Assembly: GCA_019973155.2 (NCBI GenBank)
Contig: BPQB01000012.1
Span: 248,001 to 312,000, forward strand
DNA: 64,000 bases
Source of the DNA: Phanerochaete sordida
Lineage: Eukaryota; Basidiomycota; Agaricomycetes; Polyporales; Phanerochaetaceae
Direction of reading: 5' to 3'
Part shown: positions 22,601-35,020 of the stretch, piece after piece
How positions within the stretch are numbered: the first letter of the stretch is position 1
Layout of the letters: each line of letters starts with the position of its first letter
Program-made: the position numbers and the translations under genes
The notes under the pieces: generated by a model
Database searches by the model: none
Seen by the model: the letters and a program-made list of their open reading frames with translations, nothing else
What the model was told of the DNA's origin: nothing

Positions 22601-24305
22601 CGGTGCGACTGGTGCGTCCGCGTCCGCGAGAGGTGCCGAAGCTGACGCGCGATGGCCTGGTGGAGCGGAGTCTGCGCGTGCTTGCGGTAGTGCACCGAGT
22701 GCGGGGTCTCCGGGGTTCTCGCGCCATCTGCAGAGCGGTCGCGACGTCCACGCACGGGCGAGCTACTTCTGGACACTGCGGGGGTGTTCGTGCGGGTCAA
22801 GACGGGGGTGTTGGGCGTCGTAGGCGCAGGCGTCACAGGAAACCTTTCCCGCGTCGGATCGATGAGCGAAAAATAGATGTTCATACCCTCTGCACGGGTC
22901 ACGATGCGTCGCACGGACCACTGAAGCGCGGAAATATCGGACGGCGCAAAGCGTCCCCAGACGATATCGCGCGGCAAGAGGCGCAGCCAGACGGCGGTCG
23001 GCGCCATGCCGCCTTCTGACTTATCGACCAAGCCCTTGAGCTCCTTCGCAGCGTCTGCAAACTCTTCTGACGACGGGTCCATCTTGAGGATCGTCCGATG
23101 CTTTGCAAGAAACTGCTCCAGAGGCTCGAAGACGCGACCCATGGCAGATGTGTACTGGCACGTGATTGTCTGAGGGAAGAACACTGCGGAGGAAAACACG
23201 GCGAGCGCGGAGTGGAAGGCGATGGGGATAACGACGGCCTTTCCGATGTTGTAGAAGGGGTACGGGAAGAGCGCGGCGGTTGACAAACAGACATCTAAGC
23301 AGATGCAGCCCAGGATGGTCGGGATCAGGTATGGGCCGGGACCAAGCCTAGCTTTGAGATACAAGAAGAACGCGCTGCCAAAGAACAAGAAGACGGCCTG
23401 TATAATGGCGGGGCCGGCTTCGATGTACTGGCCTGTGGTGATCTGGGCCAGCGGCGCGTTGTAATCGACGTGATTACGCGACAGATTGGCCAAGAAGAGG
23501 CCAAGGCAGCTCCATCTGAACTGTAAAGTTAGAAATGCCGCGCATATACGGAGTGAAACAGCAGCTTCACGTACGCCCATCCTCCGGTCACACACAGGAG
23601 AAGCGTGAGTTCTGCTTCCAGGACCTGTATGAACGGCCCAGAAGGCGGCTGCAGGAATCCCGCTGATCAAGGCGATGAGCACAGAAACGAAGAGCCAAGG
23701 CGTGAGCAATGATGCGCACCGACTAGAATAAGGAAGCTGGCCTGGAGGCATCCGCGTTAGCATTTCTCCCGTTCCCAGGGAGATGCGGCGCAAAGGCCGC
23801 GTGAATGATAGGCGAGACAATGAGGAGTCACTCGGAAGGAGGACGGGCGGGGATCGCCAGCAGAAAAAAAAATGCGCAGCAGGTAGAGAGCACGTACCTG
23901 GCCGAGCATCCGCTCGAGTCTTGGGATAGTGAAGAAGAGGACCGATATCCATCCCTGAAGAGCACTCCTGAGGACGGGCTTCAGCTTCGACCAGGTGAAA
24001 TTGGCAGGGATCCATTGCAGGTTGATGGGGGACCTCTTGAGAATCCACTGGCCGACGGATAGTCGAGGGGGCTTCTCGTGCTCGCTCTCCTTCTCCTTCT
24101 CCCTGAAAGTGTCTTCGGTGTCCTGGCTGCTGGGGTACCTGCGCGGCTCGCTTTCGTCAAAGGTAGGGTGGCGGTCCATCACGACGCGCTTTCGCGCCTG
24201 TCGCGGTGGTGTGGGCGGGGGGAGTTCCTCGTCGGACCCTTCGTCGCCCATGCGCGGGTCGTAGTGTACTTTTGGAGGGTGGTCCGCCATGGCGGGCGTG
24301 GACAT
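19685..24305 (-). CDS. BRE4-like / DUF2421 multi-pass membrane transporter (aromatic acid exporter family 2)
   Basis: Eighteen exons, minus strand: 24305-23898, 23741-23720, 23662-23575, 23515-22202, 22148-21992, 21940-21802, 21754-21524, 21468-21447, 21384-21277, 21219-21096, 21039-21019, 20942-20871, 20802-20762, 20689-20467, 20406-20348, 20292-20162, 20101-19924, 19859-19685; 1170 residues. Order: acidic/Pro N-terminus; 6-TM 'putative ER transporter' domain (ASFLILVAGFLQPPSGPF, LELTLLL-type helices, WSCLGLFLANLSR); a long loop with a run of His; FUSC-type domain (LSRFRGDTTFGLVARVISTF, WYISAGKGHGNIYGLAAV); DUF2421 C-terminus (LASFLPPSTTLRAYQRRM...). Fission yeast Bre4 of this family affects brefeldin A sensitivity; the transported substrate is not known. 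Exons as short as 21-22 nt make it easy to mis-predict. It is transcribed divergently from LSM6, starts 260 bp apart. Confidence 0.85.
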
Positions 24306-24565
24306 CGTGACGTGAGATTAGCAGAGTACAGGGCGCATAGGAATACAGCAGGGGTCGTCGTCGGTCGTGCAGCAGATGGTGGTCGTCGCGGGGGAAGGAG
24401 GGCCGTGGGTGCTGAGAGAATAGCTAGCCCGTGCACGGCTGAGTTTCACGACCAGGACCGCGCCCAGCGCCCACTGCGTCAGAGCCAACCTCGACTCGGC
24501 TATCCCCGATCCATCCACGGCGCCAACGGCCATCCGTGCGCGTGCACGCTTGCCCTCTTGCAGCC

Positions 24566-24973
24566 ATGGACGAGTCCACTCCCCCACCGCCGCCTGCAGA
24601 GCTCTCGCCGCCCCCGGTGCCTTCAACAGTGCCTTCGGGCTCGCCCACCGACTTTCTCAAGGGCGTCGTCGGCAAGCGCGTCGTCGTGCGTCTGACATCC
24701 GGGGTCGATTACAGAGGTCAGCGTCCGACGAGATATTTCAGTCCCCGCCTGCTTACCGGATATTTCAACACAGGTGTCCTGTCGTGTCTGGACGGTTACA
24801 TGAACATCGCGCTCGAGCAGACCGAGGAGCACGTAAACGGGGTGGTGACGAACCGTTATGGCGATGCGTTCATCCGAGGCAATAATGGTGCGTGCGCTGT
24901 GCCCTGCGATTGGCCTGCCGACTGAACGCTTGCCCGAGCAGTACTGTATATTTCTGCTGCTGAAGCCATCTAA
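24566..24973 (+). CDS. LSM6: U6 snRNA-associated Sm-like protein LSm6
   Basis: Exons 24566-24716, 24774-24887 and 24942-24973; 98 residues. After a Pro-rich start, the Sm fold is nearly textbook: Sm1 (PTDFLKGVVGKRVVVRLTSG, VDYRG, VLSCLDGYMNIALEQ) and Sm2 (YGDAFIRGNNVLYIS). LSm6 is a subunit of the LSm1-7 ring (cytoplasmic mRNA decapping and decay) and the LSm2-8 ring (nuclear U6 snRNA binding). The first intron has a GTCAGC donor. It shares a 260-bp divergent promoter region with the BRE4-like gene. Confidence 0.95.
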
Positions 24974-26400
24974 CGCGCAGCACGCGCTGCCGCGCTTCCG
25001 TGCCGGAGACATCGGACGGACGAGCCAGAAATAAACTCATCGGCTTTCTCAGCTGGCGCACGCTGGGTGCCAGTCCAGACCCAGGGACCGAGGGACCGTC
25101 GAGAGAGGGAGACGTAGCAGTCGGAGTGGTGCAGAAGAGCAAGAGAGCCAGCATCGTGTCGCCCAGAAAATGCCGCCAAAGCACGCCACCAGCTCCGAGC
25201 ACAGCATGTTGCTGGCCGCGAAGTCGAAGCGTTGGGGTCAGAAGCCGCCGCCCGATTCTCAGGTGCAATGCAATCGCTGTTTGAACGTCTCCTGCAACGC
25301 GGTAGAAGAGCTGCGACTGAGTCAAGGGTCAAGATGCTCGAACTCGCGTGTCGCAGCATCCCCATCCGTTGGGTCTGCATCGAGTAACCCTAACCCGAGC
25401 TCGTTTAGACTTAGTCGCGCGCGTTCGAGCGCAAAGCTCGAAAGTCGCGCGGACTCCTTTCCTCCGGTACGTACGCGCGGAGAGGACGCCGACTGCGACC
25501 TGCACGGCCAGTCTCGAATTGGAATGCGCCCTGGCAGGAGTCCCCGCTTGATTTTGTAGACAGAGGATGAGGACACGCTGCCAGTACCGAAACGCGAGGC
25601 AGTGGGTGCAGCAGCAAGAGCGATTATTTGATCTTCGAGCCTCATTGCCTGCCTTTACACCTCTAGCAGAGCCTATGCGGGTCGAGTTTATACGCCTTGC
25701 AGCGATTAGGGAAACTCGCCACAACGCTTTTGTCCCAGCTCACGGGCGCATACACTAGCGCATCGGCTCGTACTTCGACGAGGCAATCGTGCAGAGCGAC
25801 TACTGCCAGCACCAGGCCTCCAGGCTGTACAGGCTGTGTGGGAACCCATGCAAAGATATTGCAAACATTTCATCTTTGCCCAGTCAGGTCCCGCGACGTG
25901 CTGCATTCACACCTGAATTTCTCAGATATCCAAAAGCACTGTGACGCCACTACGATTCCATCGAGAGCGCACAGAATCCCGCAGCTCCTGCAGCGCTCTG
26001 CACATATCGACTTGCTGGGAGCTCCTGCATTGGACCCGTCAGCTGGAACATCGTCCGACCTGAAGAGTCGCATTCCGATACTGGATCCGTGGACGACTTG
26101 ACGGGTTGTAGCCTCGGTGGACACGCACTTATACGCCTGAGCCTAAATATCTGGTTCTGGCGCGTCTGCGGTGGTCAGCAGCATAAACAAGAAGCAATAG
26201 AACACGGCCTCCATCCACCGAGACGCTTGTGCGGCGGTGGTCCAACTTGCGCACGCTGCTTCCGATGGACCGTTCAAAGTCAGGCCTGCCAGGACTCATT
26301 ATGAGAGACGTTGTTGGGAATCCATGATGAGCTATCAAGATGCAAGGATTAGAACACGTCTACGAATACTGGAACATTAGCTGTGGGTACAATAGTACAG
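24974..26400. other. Intergenic, nothing recognised
   Basis: 1.4 kb between the convergent LSM6 and GDT1 genes. Overlapping open frames on both strands around 25170-25724 have biased GC-rich composition but no domain or splice logic. Confidence 0.5.
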
Positions 26401-27354
26401 TCACGAGGGAGGTGTGAGATCGGAGACGTCTATGTCCATGGAGTGGAATGCTTCGTAGAGATAAATAATGCCGAATAGTATGAACAGCGCGCTCCCGGCG
26501 AGTGTTACTGCAGGGCGAGGTCAGCGCGGGAGCATCTGGACAGACTTGGGAAAGTGCATACCATGTTTGACGGAGATCTTGGTGGAGACATAGCGTCCGC
26601 CAACGACGGCGAGGGCGGTGCAGCACCCGTGACCGACGATGGTTCCCAGCGTGACCAGGTAGACGTTCTGCATTGGTCCCGCGCGCGGTCAGGACGGCCG
26701 AGGACCAAGCTTAACACCGAGACTCACATGGGCCGCGCCAAGCGCAATGGTCGCGATCTGGCTTCTGTCGCCCCACTCGCCCAGGAACGTGAGTACGAAG
26801 GCCTGTGTGAAGTGCGGGCCGAGGACGACGCTGAGGGAGCTGCGCGCCTTTTCGACGAGGGTCTGCGTCGCGCCGGCGGGCGGGGAGTGGGTGCGCGCGT
26901 GGCGGGCGCGGCCGCCGCCCTCCTCGAGCTCCTCGAGCGGGACGGCGGCGCCGTTGCCCGCGCCTGCGGCGGCGGCCTCGCTCTCCTCGATCTCCTCCTC
27001 GGCCTCCTTCATCTCCTCGCGGATCTTGTCGTTCCCGGGCTTCATCTCGCGGCCCTCCTGGAGCATCTTGTAGCCGAAGACGAGGAAGAGGACGGCGGCG
27101 AGGCCCTGCGTCCAGCGCTTGGGGATGAGGGTCGGGAGGATGTGGCCGAGCGAGGCGGAGAGGGCGGACATGACGACGAGCGAGCCGAACGCGCCGGCGA
27201 AGACGACGGCGCGCGGGTGCCGCATGGCGAGGATGGCGGCGATGAGGAAGGTCTTGTCGCCAATCTCAGAGACGATGATCATGGCGAAGGCCTGGACGAG
27301 GGCCTGCAGGGAGGTCTCCCCGCCGACAGCGGGGACGTCGTTCTCCGAGGCCAT
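26401..27354 (-). CDS. GDT1: GDT1/TMEM165-family Golgi cation transporter (UPF0016)
   Basis: Exons, minus strand: 27354-26728, 26667-26562, 26507-26401; 279 residues. Two copies of the diagnostic E-x-G-D-[KR]-[ST] motif are present: EIGDKT at 30-35 and EWGDRS at 193-198, each at the start of a three-helix half. They are joined by an acidic/Ala-rich loop (EEMKEAEEEIEESEAAAAGA). The family imports Mn2+ and/or Ca2+ into the Golgi lumen in exchange for H+ and supports glycosylation. Length fits the yeast and human proteins, and the TM segments run to LAGSALFILFGIIYLYEAF near the C-terminus. Confidence 0.93.
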
Positions 27355-29402
27355 GTACGTGGCGCGCGGGCTCGGTGATCAGGAGGCCCTGCATGTCGCT
27401 GCAGTCAACACGGGGCGTTGGGCAGGGTTTGAATAGAGAATATAGCACCTGGTAGGTAACGTCGACCCGCGGGGTGAATGGACGGAGTGTGATGTCGTTG
27501 TGGAAGAGAGAGTAGAATTTGGCTCCCATGTCGGAAAAGTTTTTTCAGAATCGTGATAGGAGGTAAATGTCTGATGATCAATCAAGAGCGCTCAGGATCG
27601 CTCACGACGCGATTTTCGCTCATTTTTGGTCTTGATCGCTTCGTGAGCGGGCGTGAGAGCCAGTTTAGAGCTATTTTAGTCATAAATAAGCGCAACTTGA
27701 GCGCAACTTGAGCGCCTCCTATCATGATCGCGAAAAAACTTTTCCGACACACACCGCCGAAGAGCTTATAGCCGCCCTAACCCCACTGCCTAGCGGCAAC
27801 TACCGCACAGGGACTTGTTTCGAACTTCGGTCGGTCTGCGTTGAGCCTACAGGTCTCCAGCGTGGGCGCAAAAAACATGTCGAGGAGAAAGCAGCCGAGG
27901 TTGGGGACAAACGTGCCTAATACCACCCAAGCCATTGGTGGGAAGACGCTGCTTTCGCAGAGACGCGGAGGCTTTGTTGAGTTCTGTTATATCGGTAAGT
28001 GAGTACACTTATCCAGTAAGTAGAAACCGTAAGCCTATTTCTTACTTCCGCGCCCCAGTAAACCTTCTTTCAATAATGGTTAGCTCGCTCCTCGTTCCTC
28101 ATAACGTACCGCATCTTGCACACCACCGGCAGACTTTGTGGCGGACTTATTCACTTGCCCCGGACGATGTTCATTTACCGTTCTCTCGTCGCTGATAGAC
28201 TCCGCCATTCATACCCCAGACTCCCTCGCTCATCTCGGCCCCAGGAGCGCGCGCGACCATTCACTCTCTGCCGATCCCTTCCATCCCTCACAGCCAAAAC
28301 CGCATTCAATGCACACTAGACGTCGACGTAAATGCGGGCTCCACTCTTCTGGAAAAGATGCACGCACCCATGACCGGCCGCGCGCTGCTCGAGGACACGA
28401 GCCCGCGAAGTGACGTTGGTGGCGAACGGTGCATTCGCAGCGAGGCAGCGCTGTGTGAAGCCATACGGTCGCCATGACACCGGCTGGTTCTGCCCTGGTC
28501 CGCCTCTTTTGTCGAGCTCTCTGCCTGTGCTGCTGTGCCTGCCCGCCGGGCGCGTACCGTTTGAGTTCTGGGGTGTGCGCGTCCAGCCTGCGCGCATTGC
28601 GCCCGAACATCACATAGCCTAGCTATCCGTGGTCTCCCAGACGTGGCCGCGGGCCATCGATGGGTCCCAGAGTGCGGGGGACGGCTGCGGGGTCTGCGAT
28701 GCGGCGCCATCGCGACCCTGCAGAGGCTGTTGGGAGCGGGATCTATAGTGCCCGGCCGTGGAGCCTGTTTTCTGCGGTGTATGCCCACTTTGTGGGGTTC
28801 CTCCCAGCGAGTTCGGCACCGCAGAGGTTCTACGAAAGCGGTGGTTCACGAACCTCTGCACGGCTGAAGGTCGCGTCTGCGTCTGCTATCTGCTTTCGAG
28901 CCAGGGGCCGTGCACGGCGTGGGAATCCACCGGGTGCCGGACGTGCGAGTGTAGGCGAAAGCGGCTTTCTCATCCTCGCATCGTCTTTCTCAAGAAAACC
29001 GTATGGAGCGTATCTTCGCTGCCGTATCTCCGCCAAGCACATCTTGCGGAGAGCCGTCTCTCGTCGTTTCCAGCAGGTCGCCGCCCTGACGTGCGTGCGA
29101 GGCACGGCAAAATCGCGATATCGGCCTGAAAATAGAGAGTGCCAAAGATACCTGGGGCCGTGCCTCGTGCGGCGAGCTACCGTAGCTCAGGCCGCGCAAT
29201 GCTCGCAGCGCCCCAAACGCAGTCCACGTGCCGCTGTGCCGGCTCTTTGCCAGCACATTGGAGACGAAACGGAAACATGCGCGCCGTGCATTCAATCGGG
29301 ATCGCGGCGGATCCGCACTTTAAAAAACGATCGCGTTATGTCGAGGATTGCAATTCAAAGAGGACAATTCAGTCTGCGCGCCGCCGTGTTCCAGATACTA
29401 GT
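27355..29402. other. Intergenic, holds a MITE-like element
   Basis: Apart from the inverted-repeat element at 27529-27749, no gene is supported. A 275-codon GC-rich frame at 28660-29487 overlaps the end of the uridine phosphorylase gene on the other strand and looks spurious. Confidence 0.5.
27529..27749. mobile_element. MITE-like element, 221 bp, with 35-bp terminal inverted repeats
   Basis: The left end (27529-27563, beginning TGTCGGAAAAGTTTTTT) and the right end (27715-27749) are inverted copies that differ only at a few internal positions. The interior is non-coding, AT-richer than its surroundings, and has an 11-bp tandem duplication (gcgcaacttga twice, about 27690-27711). It has no room for a transposase, so it would depend on one elsewhere. 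No convincing target-site duplication was found beyond a possible CA dinucleotide, so the superfamily is not assigned. Confidence 0.75.
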
Positions 29403-31034
29403 CTACGCGAGCGGAGGCGGCGCGATCTGGCTGTGGATCGCCAGTGACGTGCTACTGCTCCCATACACTCCCCTCGTCGGCGTGTAGGCGCTGGAATGAA
29501 GGAAAAGTGAAGGCTTGTCAGTAGGGACGGCGCAGGCAGCCTGCGCTGCGGTGGGCAGGAGAGACGTCACCTCTGGTGCGATGGCGAAGTGCGCGAGCGC
29601 CTCGAGGACGCCGCGGCCGGCCCAGTCTTCGATCTGCTCGACCTCGGCAGGCGTGATGAACTCGCGCGAGTCGCGCGCCGCGAAGACGATGTGGGCGGCG
29701 GCGGCGCGGATGCGCGGACGCGGCGAAAGCGGGACGCCGTCCTTCGACGCAGCGTGCACGTCTGCCGGCGGGCTTTGTGGGGCCGACGCCTGTGTGCCGG
29801 ACACGGCTGGCGTCGCAGGCCGGCCGCTCACTGGGGGCGCCGCGGCCTCCGACGCATGCGCGTGCGAGTCGGTGGGCCAGCTCGCTGCGAGGTGCAGGAT
29901 CTGAAACGTCTCCATCTAAGACAAAACCCCATTAGGTCAGCAACATTCGCTCCTGAGAGGATGCTGGCGCGAGCGTGTTACCTCGAATGTAGCGAGATCC
30001 TTATGCAGGCCCTGCAGGTCTTTGATCACGCCAGAATTGCAGTCCGGGAAGGACGTTTGCCGCCCTTGCGATGAATAGAAACTGACAGGGCCATTTAGAC
30101 TCGACCAAATCTCGGAGAGACGAGGAGCCCTACCTATCAGTTGAGGCGTTTATTGTATCCGTGATAACGCCGGCCGCCACGGTTGGAGGACGAGTGTCGC
30201 GTAACGTCTTCGCAACCTATTGCACCTCCCAATCAGACGGCCAGAATGGTGCCAAACGCTTCCTGCGTACCGCGGCACGGAGCTCATCGTCGGCTTGGAC
30301 CTAAAACCGGTCTCATAAGCACACCCAGGGACCCACTCGCTCCCAGCGCCGACCATTTACTCACCGGCTTGCTGTATCTATAGGGAGCCTCCGTTGATTG
30401 ACCGGTTTGGAAATCGAAATCGTAATTCCGATTGACAGCGATGCTGGCCCTTGGAACGACTACACTCCCAACCTTGATGTCGACCAGCCCACCGCAAGAC
30501 CCGAGTCTAGAGGGACGATGCCGAGAAGGACCTTCGTCAGGCCGCCTTCCGCAGAGCAATCGATGGGAAACGGCAGCGACCTTACCACGACCATGTCGCC
30601 ACTCAGGCACTCCCTGACCTCGCGCACGAAGAAGTCGGCCATGGCGTTGCCCATTCCGATGCTTACGATGGAGAGCGGGGTGCCCTGGTAGCGGCCGGTG
30701 ATGGTGAGGAAGCCGCGCTCGGTGGCGAGGCGGAAGGGGGCGGGCGACGCATCGAGGAAGCCAGCGATGCGCTCTGCGCGCGAGGGCGATCCCACGGTGA
30801 TCTGTGTACGATAGGTACGTCCATTGAGATGACGGCTGGGAGGCCCTGGCCATCGACGGAGGCTGGTAACTTACGATGCGGTTCGCGACTTCGCCAGCCC
30901 GTATGCCTAGGTGATAAACGCGCTGATCGAGCGTGCGGGGGAAGTCTGGGCGGGGTAAAGGTGAGCGGTGTCGACCAGGAGGAGCAGGACGCCCGGCAGG
31001 CCGACTCACTGGCGTCCGTAACGAGGTCCTTCAT
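29403..31034 (-). CDS. Uridine/nucleoside phosphorylase (PNP_UDP_1 family)
   Basis: Exons, minus strand: 31034-31010, 30945-30875, 30801-30581, 30506-30365, 30300-30271, 30216-30134, 30081-29982, 29915-29403; 394 residues. Recognisable family blocks in order: NFPRTLDQRVYHLGIRAGEV, ITVGSPSRAERIAGFLD, FLTITGRYQGTPLSIVSIGM (phosphate/ribose site region), RLGSCGGLVDIKVG, FETGQ-like FDFQTGQ, and the C-terminal AAAAHIVFAARDS...EDWAGRGVLEAL. It would reversibly split uridine to uracil and ribose-1-phosphate for pyrimidine salvage in the cytosol. A Pro/Ala/Ser-rich insert of about 50 residues precedes the last block. The intron after exon 3 has a weak donor (AAG|GTCGCT), chosen because it alone keeps RLGSCGG in frame. 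Confidence 0.87.
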
Positions 31035-34000
31035 GCTCGTAATTGCGAAAGTCTCCGACCGAACCTGGCTGGCGACGCGCAAAAGCCTCCGGCGCGCGGG
31101 GCTGCGCGCTATCTAATCTAATCTCGGCCCTCTCATCAGCCCTCTGCGGGGTGCGCTTACCGCCACGTGGCCCCGCCCTCCAGCGAGAATCAAGCTTTGG
31201 CTGGCACGGCATCCAGCTGGGACCGTCGCTGTCGTGGCCGCAGGCGCGCCTCCCGTAATTTCGCACAGGATTCCCGTGCAGCTGCGCGGTGAGTACATCC
31301 CGAAAATCCAGCCAGCCCGTCAGCAGGCGTCGATACTGACGTCAAGGCTTCTCTGCGACGGGCACATTATCAGCATCAGTCGCGATTCCGCTCGGGCTGG
31401 CAGGGTCACCCGACCACAGGGAATTCTAGCATACGTCTGCTGTCAGGTAAGACGTTCTGAGCCCCGAGGACCGCACACGTAAACGTCTCGCCTGCCGCAC
31501 AGCCCTGCGATCAGACGTCCGCCCGCGCCTTCCGCTTGATCCTGTCCAGTCAGCCACCGCCGCAGAGCACCCACACTGGCCACTCGTGGGTAGGTTCTCA
31601 GCGGCCAGAGCCTCGTTTTGTGTCATGTTCCTGACTCCACCTCCTTCCGACCGTCAGGGCTCCCGGTGTCTGTGCCCAGCCCCGAGGCTATCAGGAGCTC
31701 TTGCTCCGCTGCTCTGGTCCTATGACAAGCGCAAAGTATCGGTGCGTTCCCTCAGGCACATGCACGGACAGGGATCCAGGGTACTCACGTCTATTTCCAG
31801 GCCGCCCTCGGTGCGCACGCTGCCCAGACTTTTGGACGCGAACTTGCGGATGCCGATGGCCATCATGACCGTGGCTTATGTTCTGCCTGTCCGGCGGCGC
31901 CATGCCTTTCGAGGCAACGTGTTCTCATGCCAGGTATCGCACAGTACGATCCTCGTATGCCCCATTTCTGCTAAGCCACAAGCCTAGGGGTCACCTGGGA
32001 TGAAGTCCATCCGCTGCACAGCGCACGACGTCGGGAGGATGCTCATTCGTTGGACGTAACCAGGACGCAAGGTTACGTCAGTGTGGCGAGGACACAGAGG
32101 TGCGCTCCAGCGATCGCTATGCATGAAAGCCTATCACATTCTTGGTCGTTAATGAATGAATTATGGTCGAGTACGGGCGACCAACATACAATTAGATCTA
32201 CAACGCAGGAGCGATAGCCTGCCTCGCTAGAAGACACGCACAACAGCGATAGGCACTAGCGCTCTCTCCACGGAACTCAATTGTTGGGTGCGTCGTGACT
32301 GTTCGAATCAGGAGCACAAGCGCCTCACCCTTCGCGAACTCAGGAGCGGCAGCGGCCATTCAGAGCGCAGGTATATAGCAGCGTGTGCGGCGTCGGCGTC
32401 GGGGGCACTGCGACGGTTAGACGATGCCTCGACTTGTGGGCCCACCCTGGCGCGTTCTCCCGGCTCTCTCGCCGCGTTCCCCATTCGTCAGGAGACTTCA
32501 CATCCCAGCCGCTGCCACGGCAGGTAGCTCCTGTGTTCGCCACGCTCCATACTCGCTGTGCTCCCAAGCGGCCGCCTCCTGGGAGCTGTCGCAGATCGCC
32601 CGCTGTAAGGGCTATTCCACTCCCACTGTCTGCGGTCCACCCTGCTGCGTCGGTCGAACGCAGATCATGCACCGGCGGAGTCGTCCCCGCCAGCTGTTCT
32701 GCCATTTTCCTCACAGGTCTGGCGCGTCGGCCCCCAGGAGGTGCGTGCTCGCCGGAGCTGTCGTCGCGGCTGACATCCCGTTGGCGTCCACGATAACAGC
32801 GTCCCCTGGTCACGGGTCGCGCGCGGTAAGCTTTCATTCCCATGCGCAACCACCGCGACTTCCCTGGACACCGAGAAGATAACTTGCGACAGTAGCAGGG
32901 GGCCGGGCCCCATGACCAATTTTCCGGTGAGCAGAAAAGGCACTCTCTCATCTCTCTGTTATGGTTCTAGCAGGTCGGTGGGGATCAGCGGACACAGAAC
33001 AGGCCCCGCCGGGAAGAGCTGTCACATGTCTCTGCAGCCAGAGTCTAGCCGGGGCAGGTTCAGGGAGTGACTATTCTGGCCTGTCGCCCGTGGGCGGAGC
33101 TGGCTTCGCTTTCAGCGCCGCACGGCGTTCGCGCCCGACTTCTCATGATCCTTTGTACCATGCGCATCCGCCGGCGGGGAAATGTGCGTCGTTCGGCTGC
33201 GCTCGAAGGTCGACACTGCTCCGACAAGTTTCCTGGCCAAGAGCGCGCGAGAAGTGGGCCGCCGCTGGCCGCAGAACGCACCCCAACCGAAATCGAGGTC
33301 CATCGGGGCCGGGAGCTAAGCCGGACGTTGGGGAGGCGCTGCCCGACGGGGATGGATGAAATTCGTAGCACGGGTTCTCTGCGTCTTCGCCGTGCTGTAG
33401 CGTTGCGGTGCCCAGTAGAGGACGGCAATAGGCCCATGCGCAACGCGTTCTCGATCACGCGAACGCCAGCGCGTTCCGCGCGCCGTCTGTATGTTCTGCA
33501 CAAGGAGGTCTGTCTTCCAGAATCCGCTCTGCGTTTTACGAACCGGAGCCTCGAGTCATCGATCATTAGTTTTCCGCAAGCTATGCTGCGCGGTTTGGGG
33601 GATGTGCAGGCGTCCAAATAAAGTGGATCGATGGCGCGCTGCCTGCGAGTGCTGCAGCTCCACGCAATGCCAATGCTGGAGAGGGTCGAGCACGCCAGGC
33701 CGCTGTGCGATGTGCTGCACGGACTGCCCTGAGCGGATGTCGAAATGTTCGTGTTCGCAGTTCGCATGGTGGCGGGCCGCGCCCAGAGACTCCGATTCAA
33801 TCTCATTCAGTCTCCGGGTGATGCCTGCCCATCTCAGATTCGAACCCATACGTCACGACGAAAGGCCGGCGTGCAGCGCGAGCCTCGAGGTCGCGTCCGA
33901 GCCCCGTGAGTGGCCTCCTTTTGATTATTCGCCGCGAAATATGGCTCCTGTGTGTCCGGGGCATGCTCACCGCGCCACGCAGCAGGTGCGAACCTCGGCA

Positions 34001-35020
34001 GGCCGCCGGTCAAGAACACGCTGCCAGCTCGGAGCCCATGCGGCGCAAACCGTCTCTCACGAAGGCACCCCCGTCTGCGTCCGTTCTGTTGTGCACTCAG
34101 GGGGGCCGAAAAGGTAAATCTGTTTGTTTCGCAAAACGTTGCCTGGCGGCCTGGGGTCTGCTGGGAGATGCCGGGCGGTCAATCATATCCAGAACCCATC
34201 GGAAAGATGGGCGACGCTCCCACGGAGCGTTCGACAGCCGTGTGCGCGGCGGAAGCCCCAGGGCAGACGCCGCGGGCCCTCTGAGACTCTTGTTGGGCGA
34301 GGGATGCCGTGCGCGGGCGTGGGACGTCGAGTGACGTCCGGATGACGAAGATTAGGTGAGAGACTCGAGGAATCTGCCTCCGAGCGGCAAGGTTATCAGC
34401 CTGGCCAAGTTCACTCAAGTCCACGTCGTGCGAGCAGGAGATCATGAGACTGGGTCATCAGCGAGCGCCGTTACTGAGGACACACTGACGCCTGACGCCT
34501 GAGTTGTACGCTAGCCGCATGGGGGAACCAGAAGCCTGGAATGGATCTAAAAAGGCAAATACCATGGGCTCTCGGATCCGATGGATTGGAGAAATCAGCA
34601 TTTCCTGCGCGAAACAGGCTGCGTGGACGAGAACCGCTCATTGGACATCTCGCGAGTGTGCCTCAGGCCCGGCGGTTTCAAGGGTGCATCAGGGTGCATC
34701 GGAGGCCTCCCATACTAGGTTCTTCAAGAGAAGTGATCGCTCGCCAGAAAACCGCCGCTCAGGTCTATTTCTCGAACGCTGTGGGCTTGGCGGTGGCTCT
34801 GGACGTCAACACCCCCCAGCCCTCAAAAGTGGCTAGAGCTTGCGTGGTCTCGGATCCCACAAGACCCTCCTGACTCCAACGCGATCTCGTCCTACGACCA
34901 CTCACTGCCGGCGTCAATCTCCCGCCCGGTGCCCATTACGTGCCGCCTCCTCTTTGCTCTGCCAGGCCCTCCTGAACGCCGGGCAGCCCTCTGTCTCTCC
35001 GCCTGCTCCCCCCGTCGCGC
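31035..35020. other. 4-kb intergenic region upstream of the HMG-box gene
   Basis: Frames of up to 248 codons occur on both strands (for example 33060-33806 minus), but with low-complexity Arg/Pro/Ala content and no domain, as expected of GC-rich non-coding DNA. No tRNA, repeat or transposon was recognised. Divergent promoters of the uridine phosphorylase and HMG-box genes lie here. Confidence 0.5.

Noticed and set aside
27760..27850. Possible lectin relic (SGNYRTGTCFEL)
   Set aside because: Only a dozen residues resemble the trefoil start, and no later repeat or QxW follows.
28660..29487. 275-codon open frame
   Set aside because: Arg/Ala-rich, no domain, overlaps the true uridine phosphorylase exon on the other strand.
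33060..33806. 248-codon minus-strand open frame
   Set aside because: Composition typical of GC-rich non-coding DNA; no splice logic or motif.
33825..33850. tRNA B-box-like ggttcgaatc on the minus strand
   Set aside because: The flanking bases cannot form the T-arm stem and no A box lies upstream. No tRNA was found in the window.
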